Shown here: one piece after another, positions 1-7,472 of the stretch
Layout: the number at the start of each line of letters is the position of its first letter
Numbering within the stretch: the stretch's first letter is position 1
Assembly (NCBI GenBank): GCA_040902925.1
Contig: JBBDWJ010000090.1
Coordinates: 1 to 41,270, forward strand
Length of the DNA: 41,270 nucleotides
Source of the DNA: JBBDWJ01 sp040902925
Lineage (GTDB): Bacteria; Acidobacteriota; Terriglobia; Bryobacterales; UBA6623
Direction of reading: 5' to 3'
The notes under the pieces: generated by a model
Databases searched by the model: none
Told to the model about the DNA's origin: nothing
What the model saw: only the letters and a program-made list of their open reading frames with translations
Program-made: the position numbers and the translations under genes

Positions 1-64
1 GCGGAACAACGTTTGAGCAAGAATTCCACGATTCCACTTAACAGAGTAATACTAGAATGGATTC

Positions 65-493
65 GTGATCTACGGCTGGGCAGCGGATCTGACGGTCTTG
101 CTCCACTTCCTGTTTATTCTTTTCGTTATTTTCGGCGCGCTGCTCGCCGCGAGAAACCCGAACCTTAGGTATCTCCACTGGGCGACACTTGTTTACGCAC
201 TTCTGATTGAGATCTTCAATTGGTACTGTCCGCTGACTCTTCTCGAGCAGCGGCTTCGCCTCGCCGCCGGCGCCGGGGCGTACGAGCGCAGCTTCCTGGT
301 GCATTACCTCGAACGATTGATCTATTGGGATGTGCCGCAGTGGGTGTTGATCGCCGCGGCCGTGAGTTTGGTTCTGGCGAACCTGGCTTTCTACGGCTGG
401 CGCGGGCGGCGGAATGAGGCCTCGTCTTCGCCGAGGCTACGAGGTCTGCGGACAGCAGCAGTGTTCAAAGTGCGGCCCCACCCTCGCGGGTAG
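65..493 (+). CDS. DUF2784 family membrane protein
   Basis: Small integral membrane protein of unknown function. The GTG start opens directly into a hydrophobic helix (AADLTVLLHFLFILFVIFG). The DUF2784 hallmarks follow: a conserved EIFNWYCPLT stretch near residue 55 and a GAYERSFLVHYLERLIY stretch near residue 90, then a last hydrophobic helix. Family members are about 120-130 residues. Here the last 25-30 residues are Arg/Ser-rich, and their coding DNA overlaps a hairpin repeat (474-514), so the C-terminus may be an extension produced by repeat sequence. It converges with the next gene. Family assignment is good; function is unknown. Confidence 0.8.
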   Translation: MIYGWAADLTVLLHFLFILFVIFGALLAARNPNLRYLHWATLVYALLIEIFNWYCPLTLLEQRLRLAAGAGAYERSFLVHYLERLIYWDVPQWVLIAAAVSLVLANLAFYGWRGRRNEASSSPRLRGLRTAAVFKVRPHPRG

Positions 494-514
494 GCTCGGA
501 TCGCCTGCGGCGAT
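474..514 (-). repeat. Dispersed hairpin repeat, copy 1
   Basis: Read on the minus strand, this stretch has a self-complementary ATCGCC/GGCGAT element followed by a 7-bp stem closed by a GCGA (GNRA) loop. The same arrangement, with base changes, lies at 24396-24431, also at the 3' end of a gene. The ATCGCC-TGC-GGCGAT core recurs at 7289-7305. It overlaps the end of the DUF2784 gene. It could be a repeat family or a rho-independent-like structure lacking a T tract. Confidence 0.5.
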
Positions 515-585
515 TTCGCGGTGAGATGCCTGTCGAGATCGATAACGGACAACACGCTTTTCGCGCAGCATGAACAAAGACAGGA

Positions 586-1854
586 TCAACGGGGATAGCG
601 GCGTAGCGTGTCGAGCAGGCGATCGATTTCGGGCACGGTATTGTAGTGAACCAGGCCGATGCGGACCATCCCGCCGGTCTCCTCGACGCCAAGACGTTCG
701 GTGACGCTCAACGCGTAGTAGTTGCCGTCCCAAACAAAAATGCCGTTCTGGCCCAGGTACTCGGCTATAGCGCGAGGGTGCGCCTCGCCGAGGCGAATCG
801 ATACGGTGGGCGTGCGGCAGTCGAAGCGAACTGACTCGCGGATGCCATAGAACTGCAGTTGCGGAATTTCAAGCAGCCCCAGCACCAGGTGTTCGGCCAT
901 CCAACGCTCGTAGCGCTGCACGGTTTGCATCGCGTTCAGCAGCGCCTGGCGCCGGCCCTGGCGGCCTTCTTCGGGTTTTGGCGCGCTTTCGGATGGATAG
1001 CGGCGTCCCAGTTCATCGAGGTATTCCAGAGCCGCGATCAGGCCGGCGAGACCTTCGTGATTCTGTGTGCCGGTTTCCCAGCGCCACGGAATCTCGTCGG
1101 AAGCCGGCCGGACTTTGTATGGGCGCAGCCGCTTGAGGTGCTCGGACTTGCCGTACAACACGCCGAGATGCGGCCCAAAGAATTTGTAGGCCGAGCAGGC
1201 CAGGAAATCGCAGTCAAGCGCCTGCACGTCAATCGGGCCGTGCGGCGCGTAGTGCACCGCGTCGACAAAGGCCATCGCCCCGACCCGGTGAGCTTCGCGA
1301 ACGATCGTTTGCACGTCGTTGATCGTTCCGACAGCGTTCGAGGCGTAGCCGGTCGCGACCAGTTTCGTGCGCGGGCTGAGCTGGCGGCGAAAGCTATCCA
1401 TGTCGAGCGTGCAATCGTCGAGCCGCATATCGACGACGCGAATCACCGCACCCTGCTCTTCGAGCGCGCGCCAGGGGGCGACATCGGCGTCGTGATCGAG
1501 GTAGGTGACCACAATCTCGTCGCCGGGCTGGATCTCGCGGCCGATGGCGCGGCTGATGCCGAACGTCAGCGTTGTCATGTTGGGCCCGAAGACGATTTCT
1601 TCGGGATGGCAGCCGAGCAGGTCGGCGGCGGCGACATGCGCCTCAGCAATGATCTCATCGGTGCGGCGGCTGGTCAGGAACGCACCGTGCGAATTGGAGT
1701 TCGACCGCGTGAGGTATTCGCTCATCGCGTCGATGACCCGTTGGGGCACTTGGGTGCCTCCGGGCGCGTCAAAAAAGACGGCGGGCTTGCCGTCAACCTT
1801 CTCGTTGAGCGCGGGAAACTGCGAGCGAACCCACGCGATGTTCAGCGGCGGCAT
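586..1854 (-). CDS. Cysteine desulfurase-like PLP enzyme (class V aminotransferase fold)
   Basis: Fold-type I PLP enzyme of the cysteine desulfurase-like group (VC1184-type). Visible features: FFDAPGGTQVP near the N-terminus, SNSNSHGAF, the PLP-phosphate region GPNMTTLTF, the PLP Asp in FVDAVHYAPH, and the Schiff-base Lys in CSAYKFFGPH. The region where SufS has its RTGHHC catalytic loop reads GIFVWDGNYYA, with no Cys. Sulfur-mobilising activity is therefore doubtful; a lyase or aminotransferase role on another substrate is possible. The ATG at 1854 is preferred because the family-typical N-terminus (NIAWVRSQFPAL) follows at once. A GTG 14 codons upstream (1896) is the alternative. No suf or isc partner genes are nearby. 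Confidence 0.82.
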   Translation of the reverse strand: MPPLNIAWVRSQFPALNEKVDGKPAVFFDAPGGTQVPQRVIDAMSEYLTRSNSNSHGAFLTSRRTDEIIAEAHVAAADLLGCHPEEIVFGPNMTTLTFGISRAIGREIQPGDEIVVTYLDHDADVAPWRALEEQGAVIRVVDMRLDDCTLDMDSFRRQLSPRTKLVATGYASNAVGTINDVQTIVREAHRVGAMAFVDAVHYAPHGPIDVQALDCDFLACSAYKFFGPHLGVLYGKSEHLKRLRPYKVRPASDEIPWRWETGTQNHEGLAGLIAALEYLDELGRRYPSESAPKPEEGRQGRRQALLNAMQTVQRYERWMAEHLVLGLLEIPQLQFYGIRESVRFDCRTPTVSIRLGEAHPRAIAEYLGQNGIFVWDGNYYALSVTERLGVEETGGMVRIGLVHYNTVPEIDRLLDTLRRYPR

Positions 1855-2155
1855 GCGGATCTCAGTGCTGACAGGGGGGTGAATCTGGGGAGGCACAGAT
1901 TATTCTACCAGGAAGGGCTTTCGACGCTTTCTAGCGATCTGATTTCTCTCGATCGCGGCGGATTGCGCGGTTCGCGACACATCGAGAGCCACATCGAAGC
2001 CGCAAAGGAAATGTTTCGAGATATTATCAGAGTTTGGGCGGTCCATATCGGGCCCGCCGTCAAGGGCGCGATCTCAAGCGGTTCCGTGCAAGGCTCCTCC
2101 GCTGTCAGGTCTGTCTTGTTCGATTCTCACGCCTATTCGATCTCATGCCTCGATC
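1855..2155. other. Divergent intergenic region
   Basis: This is the spacer between the SufS-like gene (minus) and apbE (plus), and must hold both promoters. On the minus strand a TAGAAT hexamer (1902-1907) could be a -10 box for the SufS-like gene, giving a leader of about 40 nt to the ATG at 1854. No convincing -35 was seen. No ORF, repeat or hairpin could be supported in the remainder. Confidence 0.3.
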
Positions 2156-3238
2156 ATGGATGTAGCACGCAATTGTTTCCGCATCATCCTTGCCCTGTGC
2201 GCATTGATTTGCTGGTCGTGCAGTCCGGCTCCCGATGCCGTGGCGCGCGAGCTCTCGGTTTGGCAGGGCCAGACCATGGGAACGACTTACACGGTGAAGG
2301 CGGCGGGCGCGGCAATTTCCGGACCCTCGCGAACTCAGGTCCAGCAGGCTATCGACGAGCAGTTAAATCGAGTGAACGAGCTGATGTCGACCTACTTGCC
2401 TTCGTCGGAGCTGTCGCGGTTCAACGCCTTGGGTAGTTCCGAGGCGTTTCCCCTTTCGCCGGAAACGCTGGAAGTGTTTGAGGTGGCTCGCCGTGTCGGT
2501 ACGCTCAGCGGCGGCGCGCTGGATGTGACGGTTGGGCCCCTGGTGAATGCCTGGGGATTCGGTCCGCCGGGGAAACCGGCTCACGCTCCCTCCGAAGCGG
2601 ACCTGGAGAAGCTGAAAATCCTGGTCGGTTGGGACAAGATCGTGATCGATGAGTCGCAGTCGACGATTCGCAAGGTGCATCCGGAGGTCTATTGCGATCT
2701 CTCCGCCGTGGCCAAAGGGTATGCGGTCGACCGTGTTTCGGAAACGCTCTCCGCGCTGGGATACGTCGAACATATGGTGGAAGTTGGCGGCGAAGTGCGG
2801 GCGCGGGGACGCAACGCCGAGGGTCAGCCGTGGCGCATCGGCGTGGAAAGGCCGCTCGCCTCGGGCAGCATGGGAGCAAGCGTCGTGCATCGCGCCATCC
2901 CGCTCGCAGACCTAGCCATGGCGACGTCGGGCGACTATCGCAACTATTATGAAGAGGAGGGCCGCCGCATCTCGCACGAAATCGATCCACGCACGGCGCG
3001 CCCTATCGAGCACAACTTGGCCTCGGTGACGGTGGTGTCGAAACGTTGCGCGGAGGCCGATGCTCTTGCGACGGCTTTGATCGTTCTTGGCGAGGAAGAG
3101 GGCTATCGCGTCGCAGCCGAGCAGAATCTCGCGGCTTTGTTTCTGGTGCGCCAGGGAAACGAGTTCGTCGAGAAAGCCTCGCCGCGCTTTGAGGAATTGC
3201 TCGCTGTACCTGAGGTAACGGCAGCGGGCTCGCGCTGA
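2156..3238 (+). CDS. apbE: FAD:protein FMN transferase (ApbE), putative lipoprotein
   Basis: ApbE transfers FMN from FAD onto a Thr/Ser of target flavoproteins on the outer face of the inner membrane. The N-terminus is a signal peptide with a possible lipobox ending ICWSC (Cys22). Family motifs in order: QGQTMGTTYTVKA, MSTYLPSSELSRFN, ALDVTVGPLVNAWGFGP, DLSAVAKGYAVDRV (FAD-binding), VEVGGEVRARG, the metal-site region ISHEIDPRTARP, and ADALATALIVLG. Length (360) is normal. It is followed after 14 bp by an NqrM-like gene, which points to the Na+-NQR or another covalently flavinylated complex as target. No nqrB/C or rnfG/D gene lies in the window, so the substrate is encoded elsewhere. Confidence 0.95.
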   Translation: MDVARNCFRIILALCALICWSCSPAPDAVARELSVWQGQTMGTTYTVKAAGAAISGPSRTQVQQAIDEQLNRVNELMSTYLPSSELSRFNALGSSEAFPLSPETLEVFEVARRVGTLSGGALDVTVGPLVNAWGFGPPGKPAHAPSEADLEKLKILVGWDKIVIDESQSTIRKVHPEVYCDLSAVAKGYAVDRVSETLSALGYVEHMVEVGGEVRARGRNAEGQPWRIGVERPLASGSMGASVVHRAIPLADLAMATSGDYRNYYEEEGRRISHEIDPRTARPIEHNLASVTVVSKRCAEADALATALIVLGEEEGYRVAAEQNLAALFLVRQGNEFVEKASPRFEELLAVPEVTAAGSR

Positions 3239-3252
3239 GCCGGAACCCGATC

Positions 3253-3456
3253 ATGACGTTGATTCTCATTACCGTCGGACTGATCGCCTTGATCATGCTC
3301 GCCATGTCGGTGGGCGTGGTGTTGAAGGGCCGCTGCTTGCGCGGTTCCTGCGGCGGTCCCGAGATTCTGGATCCGAATGGCGATCCGCTGTCTTGCGCCA
3401 CCTGCCCGAACCGTAACAAGGCTGAGGAGAAACCTCCCGTAGGCCTGCGGTCGTAG
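3253..3456 (+). CDS. nqrM: NqrM-like (DUF539) Na+-NQR maturation factor
   Basis: Protein of 67 residues with one N-terminal transmembrane helix (residues 2-24) followed by a Cys-rich tail. The sequence LRGSCGGPE, with Cys33, matches the GSCGG signature of NqrM, the factor thought to deliver iron to the NqrD/E centre of Na+-translocating NADH:quinone reductase. Further Cys are at 28, 48 and 51 (SCATCPNR). It lies directly after apbE and is probably co-transcribed; apbE and nqrM are common neighbours next to nqr operons. Here the nqrA-F genes are absent from the window. Confidence 0.8.
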   Translation: MTLILITVGLIALIMLAMSVGVVLKGRCLRGSCGGPEILDPNGDPLSCATCPNRNKAEEKPPVGLRS

Positions 3457-3488
3457 AGCTCGGGGCTCACGAAAAGAAGGAAAGTACA

Positions 3489-3520
3489 AGGCAAAAGGCA
3501 AAGTGCAAAAGGCAACAGGC
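3489..3520. repeat. Purine-rich short direct repeat upstream of ispG
   Basis: The 11-mer GCAAAAGGCAA occurs twice (3491-3501 and 3505-3515), with related AAGGCA words around it. It lies in the 187-bp gap between nqrM and ispG, in a purine-rich stretch unlike the flanking DNA. It looks like a degenerate simple repeat. No promoter was recognised in it. Confidence 0.4.
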
Positions 3521-3643
3521 GCAAATGGGAGCGCCGCGGGGGGAGCGGTGAATGTTGCGGGGCGCGCGCTGCCTGTTTAGGCGCCACAATTGCTCTGATA
3601 CAATCAAATTTCTCTTCTTCGTGGGCGAGCGCACTCATTTTCA

Positions 3644-4900
3644 ATGTTCGTAACTCGCAGAAAAAGCGCTGTTTGTGACGTTGGCGGCGTTCTCGTCGGC
3701 GGCGATCATTCGATCGTCGTGCAGTCGATGACCAACACCGACACGGCGGACTCCGCCTCGACAGTCAACCAGGTGATGGCTCTGGCCCGGGCCGGTTCCG
3801 AGCTGGTGCGCGTGACGGTGAACCACGACAAGGCGGCCGAAGCTTTGCCGCGGATCGTCGAGACGCTCGAAAATTTCGGCGTGCGCGTGCCTATCGTCGG
3901 CGACTTCCACTACAACGGCCATCTTCTGCTGAAAAAATATCCCGAGTGCGCCCGGTTGCTGGCGAAATACCGCATCAACCCGGGCAACGTGAACATCGGC
4001 AAGAAGCACGACGACAACTACCGCACGATGATCGAGGCGGCCATCGAGTTCGGCAAACCGGTGCGCATCGGCGTGAACTGGGGTTCGCTCGACCAGGCGC
4101 TGCTGACGCAACTGATGGACGAAAATTCGAAGCGCGCCGCTCCCAAGGACGCCGACGAGGTCACGCGCGAGGCGATCGTCGCCAGCGCCCTCAACTCCTC
4201 CGAAGCCGCCGAGCGCTACGGATTGCCGCACGAACGCATCATCCTGAGCGCGAAAGTTTCGACGGTGCAGGATCTCGTCGCCGTTTATCGCGAGCTCGCC
4301 GCGCGCTGCGACTACCCGCTGCACCTGGGTCTCACCGAGGCGGGTCTCGGCATGAAGGGCACCGTGGCCTCCAGCGCCGCGCTGTCAATTCTGCTGCAGG
4401 AAGGCATCGGCGACACGATCCGGGTTTCGCTGACGCCGCAACCCAACGGCGATCGCACCGAAGAGGTGCAAATCTGCCAGCAGATTCTGCAATCGCTCGG
4501 GCTGCGCAGCTTCACACCGCAGGTTTCGGCCTGCCCCGGATGCGGGCGCACGACCAGCACGTTCTTCCAGGAGATGGCTCAGGAAATCGAGGGCTACCTT
4601 CGCAAGCAAATGGTGGTTTGGAAAGGCCGCCACCCCGGAGTCGAGGAGCTGAAAGTCGCCGTGATGGGTTGCGTGGTCAACGGCCCCGGCGAATCCAAGC
4701 ACGCCGATATCGGGATCTCGCTGCCCGGCACATTCGAAGAGCCCAAAGCCCCCGTCTACGTCGATGGCCGGCTGCTAACGACCCTCAAGGGAGACCGCAT
4801 CGTCGCCGAGTTCATTGGCATCCTCGAGGACTACGTCGTCACGAAGTATGCCAGCGGACAGCAAGCCGAGGCAGCGTTAGTTTCTATGGATGTACATTAA
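3644..4900 (+). CDS. ispG: 4-hydroxy-3-methylbut-2-en-1-yl diphosphate synthase (IspG/GcpE)
   Basis: Penultimate step of the MEP isoprenoid pathway: converts MEcPP to HMBPP using a [4Fe-4S] cluster, in the cytosol. The N-terminal TIM barrel is visible (VQSMTNTDTAD, RVTVNHDKAA, GDFHYNGHLLL, RIGVNWGSLD, GLTEAGLGMKG). The C-terminal cluster domain carries CPGCGRTT and MGCVVNGPGES, supplying the three cluster Cys and the conserved Glu. The length of 418 fits the compact bacterial form. The start at 3644 has no clear Shine-Dalgarno sequence, but the family-typical RRKSAVCDVGGV follows immediately. No other MEP gene is in the window. Confidence 0.96.
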   Translation: MFVTRRKSAVCDVGGVLVGGDHSIVVQSMTNTDTADSASTVNQVMALARAGSELVRVTVNHDKAAEALPRIVETLENFGVRVPIVGDFHYNGHLLLKKYPECARLLAKYRINPGNVNIGKKHDDNYRTMIEAAIEFGKPVRIGVNWGSLDQALLTQLMDENSKRAAPKDADEVTREAIVASALNSSEAAERYGLPHERIILSAKVSTVQDLVAVYRELAARCDYPLHLGLTEAGLGMKGTVASSAALSILLQEGIGDTIRVSLTPQPNGDRTEEVQICQQILQSLGLRSFTPQVSACPGCGRTTSTFFQEMAQEIEGYLRKQMVVWKGRHPGVEELKVAVMGCVVNGPGESKHADIGISLPGTFEEPKAPVYVDGRLLTTLKGDRIVAEFIGILEDYVVTKYASGQQAEAALVSMDVH

Positions 4901-4958
4901 ATTCTCGCCGGGAAGGCCGGCGCTATGGGATAGCCGATCTCAGCGATCAGCTCAGGCG

Positions 4959-4974
4959 GTCTGAAAAATCAGAC
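4959..4974. terminator. Small hairpin between convergent genes
   Basis: GTCTGA-AAAA-TCAGAC forms a 6-bp stem with an AAAA loop. It overlaps the stop codon of the response regulator on the minus strand and follows ispG on the plus strand. No T tract follows on either side, so a terminator role is a guess based on position. Confidence 0.3.
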
Positions 4975-5685
4975 GGGGCGGATATTGCGGTGGATGGCGT
5001 AGAGCGCCAGTTCGAGGCGGTCGGAAACCCCCAGCTTGTCGAAGATGTTGTGCAGATGGTTTTTGACCGTCTGCTCGCTGATGAACATCCGCTCGGCGAT
5101 TTCCTTGTTCTTGAACCCCTGCGCCACCAGCGCAACAATCTCCCGCTCCCGGTTGCTCAGGCGCGGCTTGTCGCGCTCGCGCGGCCCGGGGTCGCTCGGT
5201 GAGGCGAACTGCCGCATTACAGCCGCCGTCGTTTTCGAATCCAGCCAGATTTCGCCGCCGTAGACCTTGCGGATGCTTTTCAGCAGCAGCTCGGTCGCGG
5301 TCTGCTTCAGCACGATCCCGGAGGTGCCATAGCGCATCGCCTGGACGTACTCGCCTTCATCGTCGGAGGCCGTCAGGACGATGATCTTGGTCTTGATCTT
5401 CTGGGTTTGAATGCGCTGCAACAGCGAAAGCCCGTCCAGCCCCGGCATTTTCAGGTCGAGCAGCAGGATATCCGGCTCCTTGTCACGCAGAATGTCCATG
5501 ACCTCGGTGCCATCCTGCGCCTCGGCGACGATCTCGAAGTCGGTCTCCAGCGTCAGCAGACGTCGAAGTCCGTCGCGGAAGATCGTGTGATCATCGGCGA
5601 TAGCGATGCGGATTTTTTCCGAACCCGTTCGGGGCTCCATCGCCGACGCCGCCTGCGTCTCTTCGGTCTGCTCAGATTGGGGCAT
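4969..5685 (-). CDS. NarL/FixJ-type response regulator (receiver plus LuxR HTH)
   Basis: Two-domain transcription factor. After a 25-residue Gln/Glu/Ala-rich N-terminal extension comes a receiver domain: acidic pair in IAIADDH, phosphoacceptor Asp in LLLDLKMPG, Thr in VLTASDDEG, Lys in IVLKQT. It ends in a LuxR-type HTH (LSNREREIVALVAQG, then KEIAERMFISEQTVKNHL). It activates or represses genes when phosphorylated. No histidine kinase lies beside it, so it is an orphan here. Transcription probably starts from the strong promoter at 5711-5739, flanked upstream by dyad sequences that could be autoregulatory sites. The leader is short and shows no Shine-Dalgarno. Confidence 0.92.
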   Translation of the reverse strand: MPQSEQTEETQAASAMEPRTGSEKIRIAIADDHTIFRDGLRRLLTLETDFEIVAEAQDGTEVMDILRDKEPDILLLDLKMPGLDGLSLLQRIQTQKIKTKIIVLTASDDEGEYVQAMRYGTSGIVLKQTATELLLKSIRKVYGGEIWLDSKTTAAVMRQFASPSDPGPRERDKPRLSNREREIVALVAQGFKNKEIAERMFISEQTVKNHLHNIFDKLGVSDRLELALYAIHRNIRPV

Positions 5686-5710
5686 ATTTTGAGCTTTTGT
5701 GATTTAGATT

Positions 5711-5739
5711 ATTCTACGGTTCTATACGTACTATGTCAA
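5711..5739 (-). promoter_or_regulatory. Near-consensus sigma-70 promoter of the response regulator
   Basis: On the minus strand, TTGACA (5734-5739) and TAGAAT (5711-5716) are separated by exactly 17 bp. The predicted start of transcription, near 5704, leaves a leader of roughly 18 nt before the ATG at 5685. This is the best-matching promoter found in the window. Confidence 0.7.
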
Positions 5740-5790
5740 TAGTTCCAGGAGGACTATTTCCAAGATACTTCTATAGCTATCGTATAGCTA
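5738..5790. promoter_or_regulatory. Two dyads upstream of the response regulator promoter
   Basis: AATAGT...ACTATT (5738-5758, arms extended by CC/GG) abuts and slightly overlaps the -35 box. TAGCTAT-CGT-ATAGCTA (5774-5790) is a perfect 7-bp inverted repeat about 35 bp further upstream. Both are AT-rich in a GC-rich region. They could bind a dimeric regulator, perhaps the response regulator itself. The tRNA-Val gene lies on the other side. Confidence 0.4.
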
Positions 5791-5808
5791 CTGCGAGGCC
5801 AGCGAGCC

Positions 5809-5838
5809 TCGACACTGCGTTTAATGGCGTGATAGGAT
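5809..5838 (+). promoter_or_regulatory. Candidate promoter of tRNA-Val
   Basis: TCGACA (5809-5814) and TAGGAT (5833-5838) are spaced by 18 bp and end 11 bp before the mature tRNA 5' end. This is an acceptable but imperfect sigma-70 match. Confidence 0.35.
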
Positions 5839-5849
5839 CAAAACTCAAT

Positions 5850-5926
5850 AGGCCCGTAGCTCAGTTGGTTAGAGCGCTACCTTGACACGGTAGAGGTCAG
5901 CGGTTCGAGCCCGCTCGGGCCTACCA
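5850..5926 (+). tRNA. tRNA-Val (anticodon GAC)
   Basis: Complete cloverleaf of 77 nt with encoded CCA. The acceptor arms AGGCCCG and CGGGCCT pair fully. The D-arm is GCTC/GAGC. The anticodon stem CTACC/GGTAG encloses loop TTGACAC, giving anticodon GAC. The T-arm AGCGG/CCGCT holds TTCGAGC. It decodes GUC and GUU valine codons. Confidence 0.97.
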
Positions 5927-6404
5927 AAATCTCCCCCGACGCTGTTCGCCTCCAAGTCGGCTATCCCAAATCCAGATTCGTGGAGCGGCTCTACGACTTG
6001 TTCCGAGTAAGCTGCAAAGCCCTAACTCTGAGCTGCTGCAGGCGTTTTTTGCGGTAAGCCAGCCGGGTTCGTTCGGCCGCCCTGCCGGGCTAAAACGCCG
6101 CCTGATGGCCCCATGACCTGGAAGTCTATGATTTGTACCAGATTCGGTGATGATCTTTCAATAGTAGCCAAACCTTAGCCGGAGCGGGGCAGGCGCCTCC
6201 GGGAGCCGTCCGGACCCAAAACTGGAGCCCAAATCTGAGCGCTTGAGACGCCCGGACCGGCGCAACTCGCCTTAGGCTCCCCTAAGGTTCGCCGTTCAGG
6301 GTACCAGAGTGAGGGCATAATAATGTCGTTGAACTGAAGAGTTGCAGCTATCGTTGAAAGAACAGAGCACGCCAGGACGAGTTCGGCGCGAAGGGAAAGC
6401 GGCA
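5927..6404. other. Intergenic region upstream of ppk2
   Basis: Non-coding stretch of 478 bp with no supported ORF. It holds a perfect hairpin, CCTTAGG-CTCC-CCTAAGG (6270-6287), and a weaker CCGGAG/CTCCGG inverted repeat near 6179-6209. Either could terminate the tRNA transcript or lie in a ppk2 leader. No duplicate of the tRNA 3' end was seen, so there is no sign of integration at this tRNA. Confidence 0.4.
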
Positions 6405-7214
6405 ATGAAACTTCGAGACAAATACAAGATCGAGCCCGGTTCGAAAGTGAAACTCTCGCGTTGGGATGCCAACGATACCGCCGGCATCGAAACTAAAAAG
6501 CAGGCCCTTCCCGAGCTCGAAGAACACCGCAAAAGACTTTACGAACTGCAGTACTTACTACACGCCGAGAAACGCCGGGCGGTACTGATCGTGTTGCAGG
6601 CGATGGACGCGGGCGGCAAGGACGGTACGATTCGTCACGTGATGAGTGGGCTCAATCCGCAAGGCTGCCACGTAAGTTCCTTCAAAGTACCCACGGAAGA
6701 AGAACTGGCCCACGACTATTTGTGGAGAATCCATCGCGCCGTACCGGGCAAAGGAGAGATCGGAATCTTTAACAGGTCCCACTACGGCGACGTGCTGGTC
6801 GTGCGTGTTCACAATCTTGTCCCCAAGCAGGTGTGGTCGAAGCGCTATGAGCAGATCAATGCGTTTGAAAACATCCTGTCCGAGAATGGCGTCACGATCC
6901 TGAAGTTCTTCCTTCATATCAGCAAGGACGAGCAAAAGGAACGGCTGCAGGAACGGCTGGACGATTCCAGCAAGCACTGGAAGGTGTCTTCGGCCGATTT
7001 TGAGGAACGAAAATTTTGGGACGACTACACCAAGGCTTACGAGGATGCCCTTAGCCGATGCAGTACGCCCTGGGCGCCCTGGTACGTCATTCCCGCCAAC
7101 CGCAAGTGGTTCCGCAACCTCGCCGTGGCGGATATTCTCGTCAGCACGCTCGAGGAAATGGACATGCGGTTCCCCAAGTCCAAGCTCGACCTTTCCAAAT
7201 TTACTCTGGACTAG
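6405..7214 (+). CDS. ppk2: Polyphosphate kinase 2 family protein (class III-like nucleotide phosphotransferase)
   Basis: Cytosolic enzyme that moves phosphate between polyphosphate and nucleotides. Motifs: Walker A in AMDAGGKDGTIRHVMSG, the PPK2 lid-side stretch NPQGCHVSSFKVPT, and Walker B GIFNRSHYGDVLVVRVH. The ending (APWYVIPANRKWFRNLAVAD) is family-typical. The NPQGC and GIFNRSHY segments resemble the subgroup that can phosphorylate both AMP and ADP (Meiothermus/Deinococcus type), but nucleotide preference cannot be read from sequence alone. The ATG at 6405 is preferred over an upstream TTG (6342) because AAGGGA lies 9 nt before it and the family N-terminus (KLRDKYKIEPG) follows. Length is 269 residues. 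Confidence 0.92.
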   Translation: MKLRDKYKIEPGSKVKLSRWDANDTAGIETKKQALPELEEHRKRLYELQYLLHAEKRRAVLIVLQAMDAGGKDGTIRHVMSGLNPQGCHVSSFKVPTEEELAHDYLWRIHRAVPGKGEIGIFNRSHYGDVLVVRVHNLVPKQVWSKRYEQINAFENILSENGVTILKFFLHISKDEQKERLQERLDDSSKHWKVSSADFEERKFWDDYTKAYEDALSRCSTPWAPWYVIPANRKWFRNLAVADILVSTLEEMDMRFPKSKLDLSKFTLD

Positions 7215-7288
7215 GCTTGGCGAATTAGCGGGTACTGTCCTGATCTTGCGTTGGTTTCGATTGAGGGCGTGAGCGCTGGGGCCCGTCC

Positions 7289-7305
7289 AATCGCCGCAGG
7301 CGATT
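7289..7305. repeat. Copy of the AATCGCC/GGCGATT palindrome
   Basis: AATCGCC-GCA-GGCGATT is a perfect 7-bp inverted repeat in the 258-bp gap after ppk2. Its core equals the palindrome at 500-514 in inverse orientation and resembles the one at 24391-24404. A second dyad, ACCGGA-TG-TCCGGT, follows at about 7316-7330. Nothing else was recognised between ppk2 and the next gene. Confidence 0.4.
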
Positions 7306-7472
7306 TCGGAATCCACCGGATGTCCGGTCGCGGAATGATGGTCCACATCGAGCAGCGCATTTTTCTGTGAACACCCGGCTAGCGAATCTCGTAGTGTCTG
7401 GCGGAACAGGAAATTGCGGGGGCGCACCCCGCGCCCCGCGGTCTCTTTGCCGCCGGGGGTCAGGGAGGACTC

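Noticed and set aside
859..2436. Long plus-strand ORF of 525 codons
   Set aside because: It is antisense to the SufS-like gene and overlaps apbE; the sequence has no family features and reflects GC-rich codon bias of the other strand.
5927..6404. Integration (att) site at tRNA-Val
   Set aside because: No repeat of the tRNA 3' end and no integrase or phage gene nearby.
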